Source: Benincasa hispida
Taxonomy: Eukaryota > Streptophyta > Magnoliopsida > Cucurbitales > Cucurbitaceae
Reading direction: 5' to 3'
Length of the DNA: 64,000 bases
NCBI RefSeq assembly: GCF_009727055.1
Contig: NC_052359.1
Span: forward strand, 11,896,771 to 11,960,770
The notes below the pieces were generated by a model. The model saw only the letters and a program-made list of their open reading frames with translations, was not told the DNA's origin and did not search any database. Made by a program: the position numbers and the translations under genes. This document shows positions 25,261 to 37,684 of the stretch, in pieces; within the stretch, counting starts at the first letter, position 1, and the number at the start of each line of letters is the position of its first letter.

Positions 25261-26895
25261 TGTTGGATACGACCCACTTTGTATCTAGTACAAACGATGT
25301 GATCCTGAATCGTTCATGTTGAGACATGCTAGTGGGAGCATCCTATGCAAAGAGTTTGTATAAGACCAGGACCAAGAAACAAGTCACTCTTACTTTATAA
25401 TACTGTTTACTGTTTAAGACTGATTATTTTAAATCGATGACCTAGGTAACTTGACCTTAATCCTGAGCTAACTATGAACTCCTGTTTATTTGGAATTATC
25501 CTTAAATTTGCATAGGTGAGGGTTGACTCAATAGCGCCTACTCAATAAGCCTCCCATTTCAAGGTTAAGACTGGGTAGCTAGTTAGAGACATAGGTTGCA
25601 AGACGAAATTCACTCCTACCCATCTTTAGGAATAGTAGAGAGGTTATTCTCTTAAGTATTAATTCCAGGTCTTGAACAAGGGGGCCCACCCTCTCATTGG
25701 CCCAGGAGAACTCGGTTTAGTGATTGGATCACAAACCTATTATTCATTAGAGGATCAATGAGATTTAAGGAGCAAGATGTAATATCGAGGGTAAAACAAC
25801 ATTAGACCCAACCATTATTACGAACAACCAGTGAAGGGTTGACTTACTGATTATGGTTAAATCAAGTAGACAGAAATATATCTACAGTAAGGAGAGTGCA
25901 ACCATCGAGCTATAGTGGTGTGTCTCGGTGGTTAACAGAATATTGATTAATTCGGATTAAAGAGTTTAACCGATTAATCTTAAATCGTTAGAGCTCATAA
26001 TCTGCAGGTCCATAAGACCCCTTTACTAGCTCGTAAAAGATTAAACCTTGGATTAGAATATTGAGCGAATTTGAAGTGTTCAAATTCGAAAGTAGGGTTT
26101 GGAATTTGAAATGTTCAAATTTCAATTTAGGCTTTGGATAATTATATTCGATATAATTAATGTTTAATTTTGTTAAAAATTAAATGTAACTGGAGAGTTC
26201 AAAATATTTAAATAATGATTTAAATATTGATTACATGAATAAGGATTCATGTGTAAATTATGTGTTTTTATTAATTTAATATTTTATATTAAATTTAAAT
26301 TAATTTCAAATTTAAAAAGGAAATTCAATTTTTGAAATTGAATTTAAGTTATATTTAACTTATCTTAAATTAAATGTATTTAATTAATTTAAATTTGAAA
26401 TTTTGACAATTTTAGTGGATTTATTCCAAAATGGGATTTTAGTAGATTTTTCCAAAATTCAACATTTAGCCCACTTCCTAAGTACAATTTGAAGTGTCAA
26501 ATTGCTGAATGAGTGAGTGTTTGCATGTTTGAGCTTGATAAAAGCTTCAATTTATGAAATTGAAGTGGGCATGCAATCTGAAATTTAGAGAAATTTCTGT
26601 AAAAAAATCAGTTTTGCTCTCAAACCTCCCAATTCCACATCAATCATTCTCAATTAAAAGTTCCACCACTTAAATCCAAGGCAAAATAGTAGAGAAGATT
26701 CTCTTGTCGTCTACTAATGATTTGAAGGTCAATTCCGTGGTTTTAGCAAGGAGCAAGTGGAGTTCTTCAGAGGTAATAAACTGAAACCCTTGTTTATGAA
26801 AAACTTGTTTTTAAGCATGCTTTATACTCAAATTAAGTGTAACTAAATTGCTGAATGATTCTGTTAGCTTTCGCTTTATGCTGTTTATTCCATCA
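25261..26895 (+). repeat. 3' LTR of the LARD-like element, internally deleted
   Basis: It begins TGTTGG and then jumps to 'atacgacccactttgtatct', which lies about 260 bases inside the 5' LTR, so the LTR start carries a deletion. Thereafter it parallels the 5' LTR, including 'gatcctgaatcgttcatg', and ends TTTATTCCATCA. Confidence 0.8.
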
Positions 26896-26900
26896 GTGTA

Positions 26901-28100
26901 ATAACCCACCGTTTTGTCATCTTCAACTCCCCGATTATTATGACACGTTTTCATTACTCTCCCCTTTACTCACCCATTTCTCTCTCTCTTTTCTCATCTT
27001 CTCTCTTCTTTCGCTGTTCGATTTTTCTTCCTTCATCTCATCTTTTCTTTCTCCCTCTGGCTCTTATGGATTGAATTCTTCTCAGACTTCATTCTTTTCA
27101 TTTTCTTGCTGAATCCTACATTTCTCTTTTTCGGTTTTCTTTGTATGCCTATTTTTTTTAGATCTAGTAGATATGAACGATTCTTTAGTAGATCTAACTA
27201 TTTTTTTTTGTTGTTCTACTGTATCTTTTTGTTTAAATCCAAAATCTTTTGGAATATTTGGTTTCTGGGTTTGGATTTGTATGTTTTCATCTCAATTTTC
27301 TCATGTTTTATTTGTCATTACATGTTATTTTTTTCCTTTTTTTTCAATGATATGGACTCGATTTCACGGAAACGATTTGCATGATAGATCTATTGTGTGG
27401 ATTTTTTTCCATTTGTATTTTTTGGTTTCGATTTTATAACTAGGGTTTACAGTTCTTCTTCATGTTTGCTACTTTTTTCGGCTATTATATGCTTTTCCTC
27501 TTCGTGTCTGATATTTTCTTTTTTGTTTTCGCTTTTATTACATTTTTTCCCACTTGTGTTATGTTTGCTCTGTTATTTTTTCTCCTACTGATATATTCTT
27601 CTTCTTCGTGGGTGTTACCTCTTTCGATCATTATATGTGTTTATTCTTTGTTATTACAACCAAGTCTCTATTCTTTTTTTCATTTCTATTCTATTTTCTT
27701 CATCTCTATTCTTTCTTTCCCTACCGATATCAGTTCTGGTTCGTATCTATTTGACTGTTGCAATATATTTTGTTTCCTTCTTCCACCTTTGACTTCAAAG
27801 TTTTTCCATTCATATAAGGAAGCTAACAAATGAATGATTGCCCTACACAAGGTATGCTTCCTTCCTTCTATTCCAAGTAAGATCTGTCATTAACGTTTTC
27901 AAATTTTTGTTAGGTGACATCTCTGCTCTACCTCCCTATGTGTGGATTGTCTCGACCTCCATTCACTTTGAACATAATCAAAAGGTATGTTCTAGTCTAT
28001 TTTCTTTGTACTTTAGTCGTATTGGCCTACCCTCTGGTCTAACTATACTTCTTTTTCTTCCTTGTAGAGCACAAACTAATCAAATATACCTTTCGTAACT
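26901..28100 (+). other. Pyrimidine-rich, leader/intron-like DNA
   Basis: The sequence is extremely T/C-rich on the plus strand, opening with a TCTCTC-rich stretch (about 26980-27060) like a plant 5' UTR and continuing T-rich like a long first intron. Long hydrophobic frames here are compositional artefacts (Phe/Ser/Leu strings). It lies inside the Harbinger-type element, so it may be captured gene-leader DNA. No coding exon was recognised. Past 28100, a block 'tagtttgaggttc.taagtt' occurs twice (about 28101 and 28296), showing a diverged internal duplication. Confidence 0.4.
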
Positions 28101-31100
28101 AGTTTGAGGTTCGTAAGTTTTATGTTCGGAGTAATCTTTGTTATAGTCTAATGTTTGTTACTTGATTTGGTGAAGATTTGAAATGTATTATGGTTTTGTA
28201 TTTTTACACATGTATATTGACATTATTGGAGACATTTTTCTTTGGGACATATCTGATCTGTTACCTATGAGTGACTTGTGATTTGTTGTAAATAGTTTGA
28301 GGTTCATAAGTTTTACATGTCAAACGTTTGCTGCTTAATTTGGTGAAGATTTGTAATGTACTATTATAATGTAATTTTCTTCTACTTTCAATATGAGGCA
28401 TCTTTCATTTCCTGTGGCTGTGCCAAGCATCCTTCTTTGTTTTTGTTGAAAAATACTCATAGTTGCAACATTTTTTACATATCCTTAAAGTGCATTCTTT
28501 TTAGTTGGTTAAAAAATATATAAAAATCAAAAGTGTTTTTTTTTTTTTCTTTAAGAAATTACTCATAGTTGTAATTCTGTTTCGAAAATATATTCTAGTG
28601 TAATTTTTTTAAAAAAAAATACTCATAATTTCAACATTGTTCCTGGAAACATTTTAAAAGTTAGAACAATGGGAATATCGATAGTTTCTTTAAACAAATT
28701 TGAGTAATGTGTATAGTTAAGAAAATAGGTGTATAGTTGAATATTGATCAACAATAACAAAGCCAAAAAATGTCTTTACAAAAACTGCACCAGATACCCC
28801 AACTCAACTCAATTTTGCATCCCAAAGACAGACTTCCAAACTCGACTCAACTCAACTCAACTCAGCACCTTAAACACAGACAATTTAACCCTCAAGATAA
28901 TTTAACTCCCATATAATAATTACCAACTTAATTCAGTTCAACTCTCTGCTTTTATCGCGTGCCAAACGCTCCCTTAACAATTATTTTGCAAGTTGTACTA
29001 TGAATAATAAAATGGTCCTTTCCTTCTCTGAGAAGCTATAGTTCTACTTTATATCAAATATGAAACATCATTTTACAATAATGTATTGAATATTAGGGCT
29101 ACTTTTTGGTCAAATGAATGCATTTTTTAGACTTGCTATTTTACTACTTTTTGTGTAGAGGGTTGATGAAAATAAAATGATTTGTGGAATGGAGATGATG
29201 AACTTGAAATGTTGAAGCCTTGTCTTGAAGGAGCCAACATTTTGGAAGGCTCTTACTTTTGAGATTTTCATTCATAAAGAAATCTCAATATATCATCCTT
29301 CCTTTTTCATTTATGCTTTAAAATTTATCAGCTAATTTGATTTTAGTTGTTCCATTTTTATTCTATTCTTTCAAATTTGTAATATTTTTGTTATAATTTC
29401 TAATTTTTACTTCAAAATAACTATGATGCCATTACCATTAATTACCATTTAATATCTCATTAATCATTGAGCAAAAAATTTGATACCTCACATCTAATTT
29501 AATTATATGTGCTTCAATTATTTATGACTATGGTAATTATAAGAGATAGTGCTTGTCTTTAAAATGATTTATAAAAGATTATTGTTAAGAACCCAAATAA
29601 CTGAATTTCAAAGACAACAAATCAAATAGGAAAATTTCTCTATTACTCTTCCAATTTTAAGGAATATATGTGTTTCGTATTTTAAGTTTTCAAGATGTAT
29701 CTTTTCAGATATATTTGGTCTTTAAATTTTCAAAATATCTTTTAAATCATCTAGATTTTAAAAATAAATGAAGATGGTTTGAATAATTTTATGACATTTT
29801 AAATTAAAAATATAATTTAAAAAGATTATCTTTCCTTTCTAAACTTGTTTTTCAAATGAAAATGTCAGGTAATTATTTAAAAATTACTTCAAGTGTCTTT
29901 TAAACATATTTCTAAAATGTTAATGACTAAAAATTACAGTTGAAAATTCAGAAATCAAAATACACTTATTCTAAAAAATTTGAGTACTAAAAATTTACTT
30001 TTTGAAAACTCAAAATACTATACATACCTCTTCTTCAAAACTCGAAGATTAAAGATGTAGTTTTAGATCTCCCAAAATAAAAGGTAAAGTTATTTATTTA
30101 TTTTTCTATTTATTTTTTTTATAAAGTGAGTGTGGGGAAGATAAAGCATATGATTGTTGACAGAAATAATGAATGGGAATTTTCTTTTTCAGGTTTCAAA
30201 TATTGTTGACTTTTGCTTCTTTACTTTTCTATTGATGTACATTTTTCTTTTTGTTGCTTTTTAATGGTATGTGATGATATATATTTCCCACTTCTTTAAC
30301 ACCTAAAAGATCCCTCTCATGGACCACATGTGACTGGGATTTTCTTTTGTGTACTATATTTTCTACAAGTTGTTTTAAAAAATTAGGCCAACCAAAATTT
30401 ATTTTAAATTTAATTTGTAGCACTCTTTGATATATGAAATATTAAAATTAATGCTAATTCAATCCTAAGTCGATGAAGTCAAAATTTTACTATTCAATTT
30501 CAATTTTGAGAGATCATGCGAGGATATTGTAATGGTTAGATGTAAAGGAGTATTTGGAGTTCATGATCACCTATATTTGGAGTTGTTGCGGTTGAAGAGG
30601 GGTAAGATTGATTGCTTCGATTTTCTCTTTTTTTTAGTGGTCATTGAATTAGATCATTTTCGGGCTATATGATTACCTTAAAAGGAAAAAAAAATCATTA
30701 TTTGCTAAGACGATCTAGGACGAGGTCCTTCGATTGGCTTCTTTGATGAAGATTCAATATTTTTGCCATATCAACTGATTTCAAAACAAGGTTGTTGATG
30801 GTCTTATTCGTTGGGTGTGTGAATGACAATGGTTCTCATATTTGGTCGAGGGCTTTTTCATTATAGGTGGTAACTCTTGTCAATCAAGACAAGGACCCTA
30901 TCTTATAATATTTTTTATGCTTATATTTCTTTGAAAAAAGAAAAAGAAAAAGAAAAAGAACATAATTGGTTGAAATCTCAAAATTTTGAGATTGGAGTAC
31001 TCAAATAATTTTCATTAAGGGAGTATTTCATTTTCCCTCTATTTAGATAGAAATTTTGAAATTTCAAGATTTCGAAAATGTAAAATTATCCACAAATCTA

Positions 31101-31719
31101 CCTTTATAGGAGAAAATTCGTAGATTTGTATGATTTGATAGCTTTTTTAGTTGGTCAAACATTTTTTTTTTTAATTGATGACCATTTTTTTCTCACTAAT
31201 AATAAATTTGTGGATTATTTCTTCTTTTCATATTAATAACAATAAACAGTTTATTCTTGGGATATTTTTAAATATAAAAAATATTTAAAAATATTTACAT
31301 TTTATAGTAAAAAATTTCAAAAGTACAAAATATTTTTGGAATTTTTCTATTTATAAGAATTTGTTTTTTTTTCTTTACATTTTCATTTAGTTAAATTTTC
31401 AATTTTCACATCCACAAAAACATAATTTTTTCATAAAACTTTTATGATTTTCAAGATATCCTAAAAAATATTTTAATTGAATTTTCTATTTTGTATTATT
31501 GGTTAAAAAAATACCTTTTGTATACCCTTGTATGAGTTCTTTTTATACATCCTATGAGTGAGCTGCTATGGTATTTTTGGATATTTTTGAATATTTCATT
31601 CAATCAATGAAATAGTTTCTTATCCATAAAATTTAGTATTATTTCATAACTAGATTTAAGCAACATTTTAGTACATTTCTAACCTTTCGATAGATTCTCT
31701 CTCATCTTTTAATTATAGA

Positions 31720-32240
31720 TTAGATTTTCTCTCATCTTTTAATTTCGTAATATTTAAAGTAAAAATATATCATTTTCAGATTTATTATTAATTATATAAA
31801 ATATTTTAAATATCATTAATTACATTACCTCTTATCAATAATTTTTTTTAAATATTTAGTTTTTTTCCTTATTAACATCATTTTTCAAAATTTAACTTTG
31901 TTTTTTTATTATTATTTTTATTAATTTTGGTTGACATTCATTTAATGCAAGATGTTTCAAATTAATGTTTTCTTTATTTTAGAAGATTTCTTTTATTTAT
32001 TTTTCTCCATTTTTCTAGTTGAAAATCGATCTCCTCTCTATTGAGATCTCAAGTATATATCGAATATATTGAAAAATGTAAATATACATCGCATATACAA
32101 TGTTCTTTTTTTTTTTTGTGTGTGTTTACAAATATATTGAAAATGTAAATATATATCGCATATATTGTTAGGTATGTAAGAATATATATTATACAAATTG
32201 TCTTGTTCATACACTTATCAAGTATATCTTTGGGTTGATT
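31720..32240 (+). repeat. Dispersed repeat, copy 2 (pair with 11655-12190)
   Basis: It shows the same ordered blocks and orientation as copy 1. Copy 2 ends next to a palindromic MITE-like repeat at about 32236, whereas copy 1 does not, so that neighbour inserted independently or was lost. Confidence 0.7.
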
Positions 32241-32395
32241 TCAAATATAGGAAAATGAACCAAAATATTTACAAATAATAGTAAAATATCACAGTCCATC
32301 TGTGATAGACCGTGATAGACAATGATAGACTACTTGTGTCTATCATGATATCTTGCTATAATTTGTAAATATTTTTAGCAGTTTTGTCATTTTAA
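32236..32395. mobile_element. Palindromic short repeat, MITE-like (copy 3)
   Basis: The left edge 'ccaaaatatttacaaata' is mirrored by the right edge 'taatttgtaaatattttt', with 'gatagaccgtgatagac' and 'gtctatcatgatatc' inside. It is the clearest terminal inverted repeat of the three copies. Confidence 0.55.
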
Positions 32396-32540
32396 ATAGT
32401 TTTCCTATATCCTGATGTATTTCTACAAATTTCATATATATTATATTGTATATATGAAATGTAGCTTATTTTCTCGTTCGAAATCGCAAGAAATTTCGCT
32501 TACAAACTTCTTTTGGTATTATTATTATTATTATTTATAT

Positions 32541-32545
32541 NNNNN
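32541..32545. other. Assembly gap, 5 N
   Basis: Five undetermined bases follow an ATT microsatellite (about 32517-32535), probably an unresolved low-complexity length. Confidence 1.
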
Positions 32546-33263
32546 CTAAAAAGGTAATTGGACCAAACTTTTATGTAAAATAATAATCTATTAAACTATC
32601 CATGAAAAAAATAGAAAAGTTTTGATAATGATATAAATAGAAAAGTTTAGATAATGATATAAGTAGACCTATTTATTTAGGTTATAGGGGTAGAAAATTT
32701 TTCTTGCAATGGCTAGAAAGAAAGCAAGAGTCCACGAACATGTGCAACCCATTCCATCTTCAAAATGATAATTAGTGTATTTGAAATAAGCCACATGCAT
32801 CAACAACACATGAGATACAAATACAAGAAAATGGTTTGAATTATAATCATGGTCATATATTTTCAACATTGTATTCATTTAAAATGTTTTTTTTATGGAC
32901 CAAGAAATTTTCAAAGTCATATCATATATAAACAAACTATATAGACATTCAATATATGAATCTTGATATTGATAAGGAGAAACACATGTGGTCAAAGAGA
33001 AAACTATTAGAATAAATATTATATACTAGATGGAGTTTACATTAATGACATGTTTGAAAGTAATTCTAAAATAGCCAAAATCACTTGTCATTTTTAAAAT
33101 CACTCGAAACATATTTTTATAATAATTTAAAATCGATTATCATAATATGAAAAAATCTGTTTAAAATTGTCAAATCAAATATTGAATTGATTTTGGAGTG
33201 ATTAAAGTTGTGTTTTGGAGTGATTTTGAATATGATAAAAGTGATTTTATCTAATTCAAAATG

Positions 33264-33770
33264 TAACATCCTAAGTTTTAGATAGACTAATATTAGTTAT
33301 TTTGAAATTATTGGAATTCATTTCATTAATTTTGGAATCGGAGCCAAATTTAAAGATAATTGAATGGCTAATTGAATTATTTAGATTAGTCTTTTGGTGA
33401 TAATTAACTTGAATTTATTCGAGGAAAGATTTGAAGTTGTTTGAATTAAATTTTCAGTGAGATGAGAAATTTTAGGCTTATTTAATGAAGGAATTGAGGT
33501 TTTGCGAATTTAAAATTCATTAAGGATTTAGATTTGAAGGAATTAAAATTTAAGAAGGAAAAGGAGAAAATGTGGGTATAAAATTCTATCCCTTTTAATT
33601 TTGGAGTTTGGATCCAAAATTGGGTTAATGAATTAGAAAATTGGATTAGTGAATTAGAAGAAGATAATTGGATTATTTTATTTGATTAAGACATAATTAA
33701 AGATTTGGAAAGATTTAGAGTTTCGATTTTTTTTATTAAAAAAAAATGGAAAAGGAGTTAGGTTCAATTT
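33264..33770 (+). repeat. Gypsy-LTR-like fragment
   Basis: It opens TGTAACATCCTAAGTTTTAG, resembling the TGTAAC(G/A)(A/T)CC starts common in plant Gypsy LTRs, and continues as AT-rich non-coding DNA with repeated 'ttggattagtgaattag'-type text. No partner LTR or coding region is present. The right end is not defined. Confidence 0.35.
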
Positions 33771-35659
33771 AAAATTAAATATACTAGTATGTGAAATTAA
33801 GTGACAAATTCAACTTAACACATTGTCATTAAAATCAACAAAGGAAATGCACAAATCAAAGTAGAAAGAGATGCACTAACAATTGCTCAAATAATAAGAT
33901 CTTAAGGTATTTATATGACTGAATCCCTTAGAAATTTAGCTTAACTTAAAAAGAAGGGATAGGTTTTATTGATTAAAAAAGTTATGATCATAATATCAAT
34001 ATTTTAAAGGAAAAATAAAGGAAATAAAAAAAAGTGCAAAAATAGAAATGATACAAACTTGGAAAATACATAAACAAACTCCATTAGATCAATCTCACTA
34101 TCTGGTGCTTCCTAGGTCGAATTGACCTTTTTCAAGGCTGAATCCTCTCTCTACATACACTCTCACGTGGTAGGGATAATCTAAACCTAGGGTTCTTTAG
34201 ATGAACTCTTGCTTTTTTAAGGGTTTCTGAATGTGATAGTGAGATTGCTCCTTAAGGAAGCTAAATTTCAAGGGTGGTTGAAGAATGAGGTCTTCACTCC
34301 TTCAAAATGATTGAGGGATGACCAAATTTCATGTTCTAAATAACTCTCGGGCAATTTTGACGCTGAAAAATGGTTGTGGATTGAGAAAATAGCAACAATG
34401 AACGATTGGGCACGATTATAGAATATAGACACTACAACAAAATATACAATCCATGACATATGCACAGTAGCACATAAAGATGAGAGAGTTCACACATTTT
34501 TAACCGAAAAAAAAATGGAGTTTTTCAAACTTTTCGAAATTCATGACAGTTTTTTTTGTGTCACAAATTTTGACTAAAAAAACGAGTCATTGAATGTAGA
34601 AAATGAAATAGGCGTGATTTTGGCGGGAAAAGATAAAAAATCGAACTTTTTGACTACTATGATAGTTTTTTTTTTGTGTCAATAATTAATGACTATAATT
34701 AATCGTCATTAAATAATGACAATCCTTTAGATATTAAATTATAAAATGCAAAACAATTTTTGTAGAGTTTATAAAATTTTATTATTGTATTTTAATATCA
34801 TCAATCTATGACTTGTATTAATTGTCATTAAAAAGTAATTAATTAAAAAAAATAGTTGCTGTATTTGGTAACTAATTTTAAAATAGAAAAATATTAATGA
34901 CACTTAGTAAATTTTATTTTTAAATTAGAGAAAACTCATTATGGTGTATGGTAAATAAATTTTAAATTAGAAAAATATTAATAGCGTTTATGTAGGTTTT
35001 AATTTTAAGAAGATATTAGATTCAATGAAGAAGATTGAGAATATGAAAGAAAATCATACTAGTAATGTTGCACTTTACTAAATTTATACTATAATTTGGA
35101 CAATTAGGACAACATATTAACATGTGAGCTAAAGTAAATGTCTTAAAATTTTTTATTCATAGGTTGTGGAGTTTCATTTTAAAAGTTGCCTCATTCAATA
35201 ATGAAAACTCAATATATTTAATGGTTGTAACATTAGGGGCATTTAAGTAAATAAGGTTCAATGACAATTTTGAAATTAAGAAGACCTCCATTCTTAATTA
35301 AAATATATAACATTTATGAATATTCCTAATATTCATGAGTACCAATAATGGCCACCAGCCTTAACTGATAAAGAAAAGAAAACAAAAAAACAAAAAAATA
35401 AGAAAATAAGAAAAGGGCTAACTAGAAGAATAGCCAAATAATAAGTTTCCTTTTTTTAAAAATGACAAAATGTGTGGTGCATCCGTTGGGTTCGTCTCAT
35501 CTCATCGGTGGATGGGTGAGATGTAGAGTTGAGTTAATTATTTTATCTAGAACGAGAGGAATCGTCGGTTGCATAGGGATCGTCTGAGGATGGCATCTGC
35601 TTTGTTCAATCTTATTGTCTCTATGGTTCGTGATCATGCTGCTTCTTGGCGGGTTGATC

Positions 35660-36103
35660 TGTCAGACATATTTAAATAATAATATGTTTAATTAAAGTAT
35701 GGGCTATTTGTGTGGATTAATAATTTATTATTTTATTAGATTGTGCCCTATTATGTGATCTAATTAATTAAGGCCCTAGATTCGTATGAACTTAATGGGT
35801 AAAACCCATTCCTAGTTAATTAGGATTTAGTGGGAACCCTAATTGAACTAGTATATAAAGAAACACCTTAGGGCTATGGTCCCCAATATACCAAAATAAT
35901 AAACACTCCGTCTTTCTTGAATCCAATCTAGAGAGAGATCCCACTAAGGGCATTCGGAGTTTTGGTTGAGGAAGACTATAGATATCCATCATCATCTTGA
36001 AGCTATCATCAATTTTGCAATGGAATCCGGTATATTATTCTTGACAATTTGACATGAATGATCCTAGGGCTTATCTATTCAATATAAATAATTTATGCTA
36101 ACA
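35660..36103 (+). repeat. 5' LTR of the Copia element
   Basis: It is 444 bp, TG..CA-bounded, with a TATA box (TATATAAA, 35851-35858). The 3' LTR is 20 bp longer, mainly through small insertions such as 'cacattgggt'. Confidence 0.92.
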
Positions 36104-36105
36104 AG

Positions 36106-36117
36106 TGGTATCAGAGC
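36106..36117 (+). other. Primer-binding site (initiator tRNA-Met)
   Basis: TGGTATCAGAGC lies two bases after the 5' LTR and is the canonical plant Copia/Gypsy minus-strand primer site. Confidence 0.92.
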
Positions 36118-37684
36118 ATGAATTTCATGTTGGATTGTTAGTTTATGCATTTTCCATTGCCATTGTTGATTAAATTTTGGTTTCGGTAAAGAATTTAAAG
36201 AATTTTTTTTAAAAAAAATGGTCGGTTTACTATAGCAGCATTGTAAACTCATCGACGGTAGGATGGAAATCTCGACGGTCATTTTTTTCTTTGGCAATAT
36301 GTTTTTTTGCATCTCGCATTCTTGTCTGTGGTATTTGGCATACCTATCACCGATTATGAATGATGTGCTAGTGGTGGATTAAAGTGAATTTATTTTTTGG
36401 TTGATTATTTTGATTGAACGTGGTTTCCTAATTTTTTTTTTAAGAAAAAAAAAACCTTAGTTCTATTATTGTTAAAATTAAGGATGTTCAGTTCAACATT
36501 CTTGACAAAAGTCCACCAATGTGAAGAAATCCACTGGAAAAAAGTTAAAGACCGATCGAAGGAGTTAGGTCTTTAGTTATTGCAAGTTTTACCCATCAAG
36601 ACCTTCAGTTAATGACTGACTAGAGTTGCGTTGGGTGAAGGTGTCGGTCAATTACCGATTAAAGTCTTGCTGGCGATTCTTGGTTTTAATTATCAGTTTT
36701 TTTTTTCTTTAATTCTTAATGGATGACTTTATGAGTTCGGTTTTAAATTTGATTAATAATGTAAAAGTTAATGCTGTCGCTGTTTTTTTTTTTTCTTTTT
36801 TCTTTTTAAACTGAAAAGTTATGTTAATACTTAATTGATGAATATGAGTTTAAAAAAAATAACTGAATTGTGATTGATAATTTTGGACATTGGTGGTTTT
36901 TTTTAAGGTTAAAAAAAATGATTGAATTTAGTGAATTTATTTTTTTTTAATAGTTTGATAATATTGAATTTGTCAACTATTTGGATTAATTGCTGATTGA
37001 ACTTCTTGCCCGCGTTTCAAAGTTATTGATTAATAACTTGGTGAAATTCTTGAAAAGGGTTCTTAGTTCTTGATTGATAAGTTTGTGAATTAAAATCTAC
37101 AATTTGATTGTTTTTGTGATATTCACATGTTGTTACTTTAATTGTATTATGTGTATGCAATTATTAAGTGAATTTTGTAAAAGACTATTTGGTGTTCTTC
37201 CTCCTTTTTTTTTGTGACAATAATATTTCTAGTAAATATATTGTATCTTATATTTTAGATTGATTGTCAAAAATAATATGTTACCAAAGTAACCCTCTAT
37301 TTCTAGATCGTTTTAATTATGAAATATAAAATGTGCATATTCATGAATTTATGCGGATAATTATCGACCCAAAAAAAGATAATTTATTGTGCCAAATTAA
37401 TGGGTATGCATGTGTAATTGAGTATGTTGGCATATTATATAGGATTGCTCAATCGTGAAAGTAGTCGTGTCCAAAGAAAGGCTAATTTTTTTTTTTTACA
37501 GAGTTAATTGTCAGTACTTTGATTACTACGTTGAGAGTATCATTTACAGTTGGTGTTTTTTGCCCAAAGACTGGACATCAATGTTGTGTAAGGTATCTTG
37601 TTAAAGGGGCCCACCACATATGTGAAATTATTTTGTTATGTTTTAATTGTGAGCTTATGTTTTGTTGTTTATTGTTTCAGTTGA

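Larger units (their letters stand above)
19979..26895 (+). mobile_element. Non-coding LTR retroelement (LARD-like), nested
   Basis: Two related LTRs (19979-23554, interrupted, and 25261-26895) flank a 1.7-kb interior without coding capacity. A tRNA-Met-type primer-binding site sits 2 bases after the 5' LTR. The flanks read GTTTA (19974-19978) and GTGTA (26896-26900), a target duplication with one mismatch. The lack of gag or pol makes it a large non-autonomous element dependent on a partner. Its first base pair appears mutated (TATTGGG for TGTTGGG). Confidence 0.75.
19884..28973. mobile_element. PIF/Harbinger-type element split by an LTR retroelement
   Basis: The left tip AGGGGTGTTTGGT follows TTA (19881-19883). 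The right tip GCCAAACGCTCCC is followed by TTA (28974-28976). The TTA duplication and GGGxGxGTTTGG tips are typical of PIF/Harbinger elements. The small relative at 53999-54293 shares both tips and 'ataataattaccaac' just inside the right end. Removing the nested retroelement (19979-26895) leaves about 2.2 kb with no recognisable transposase. Most of it is pyrimidine-rich and gene-leader-like, so it would be a non-autonomous derivative that may have acquired other DNA. Confidence 0.6.
28977..34426. other. Intergenic DNA with repeat fragments
   Basis: No gene is supported. It contains an AAAAAG-type microsatellite (about 30935-30960), a piece with slightly higher GC at about 30520-30900 that may be decayed coding sequence of a retroelement, the second copy of a dispersed repeat, a MITE-like palindrome, a 5-base gap and a Gypsy-LTR-like fragment. 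The rest is AT-rich and featureless to me. Confidence 0.5.

Noticed and set aside
27106..27833. Several overlapping open frames with hydrophobic Phe/Ser/Leu-rich products, like small membrane proteins
   Set aside because: The whole region is T/C-rich, which yields Phe, Ser and Leu codons in every frame. The frames overlap one another and show no domain or splice logic.
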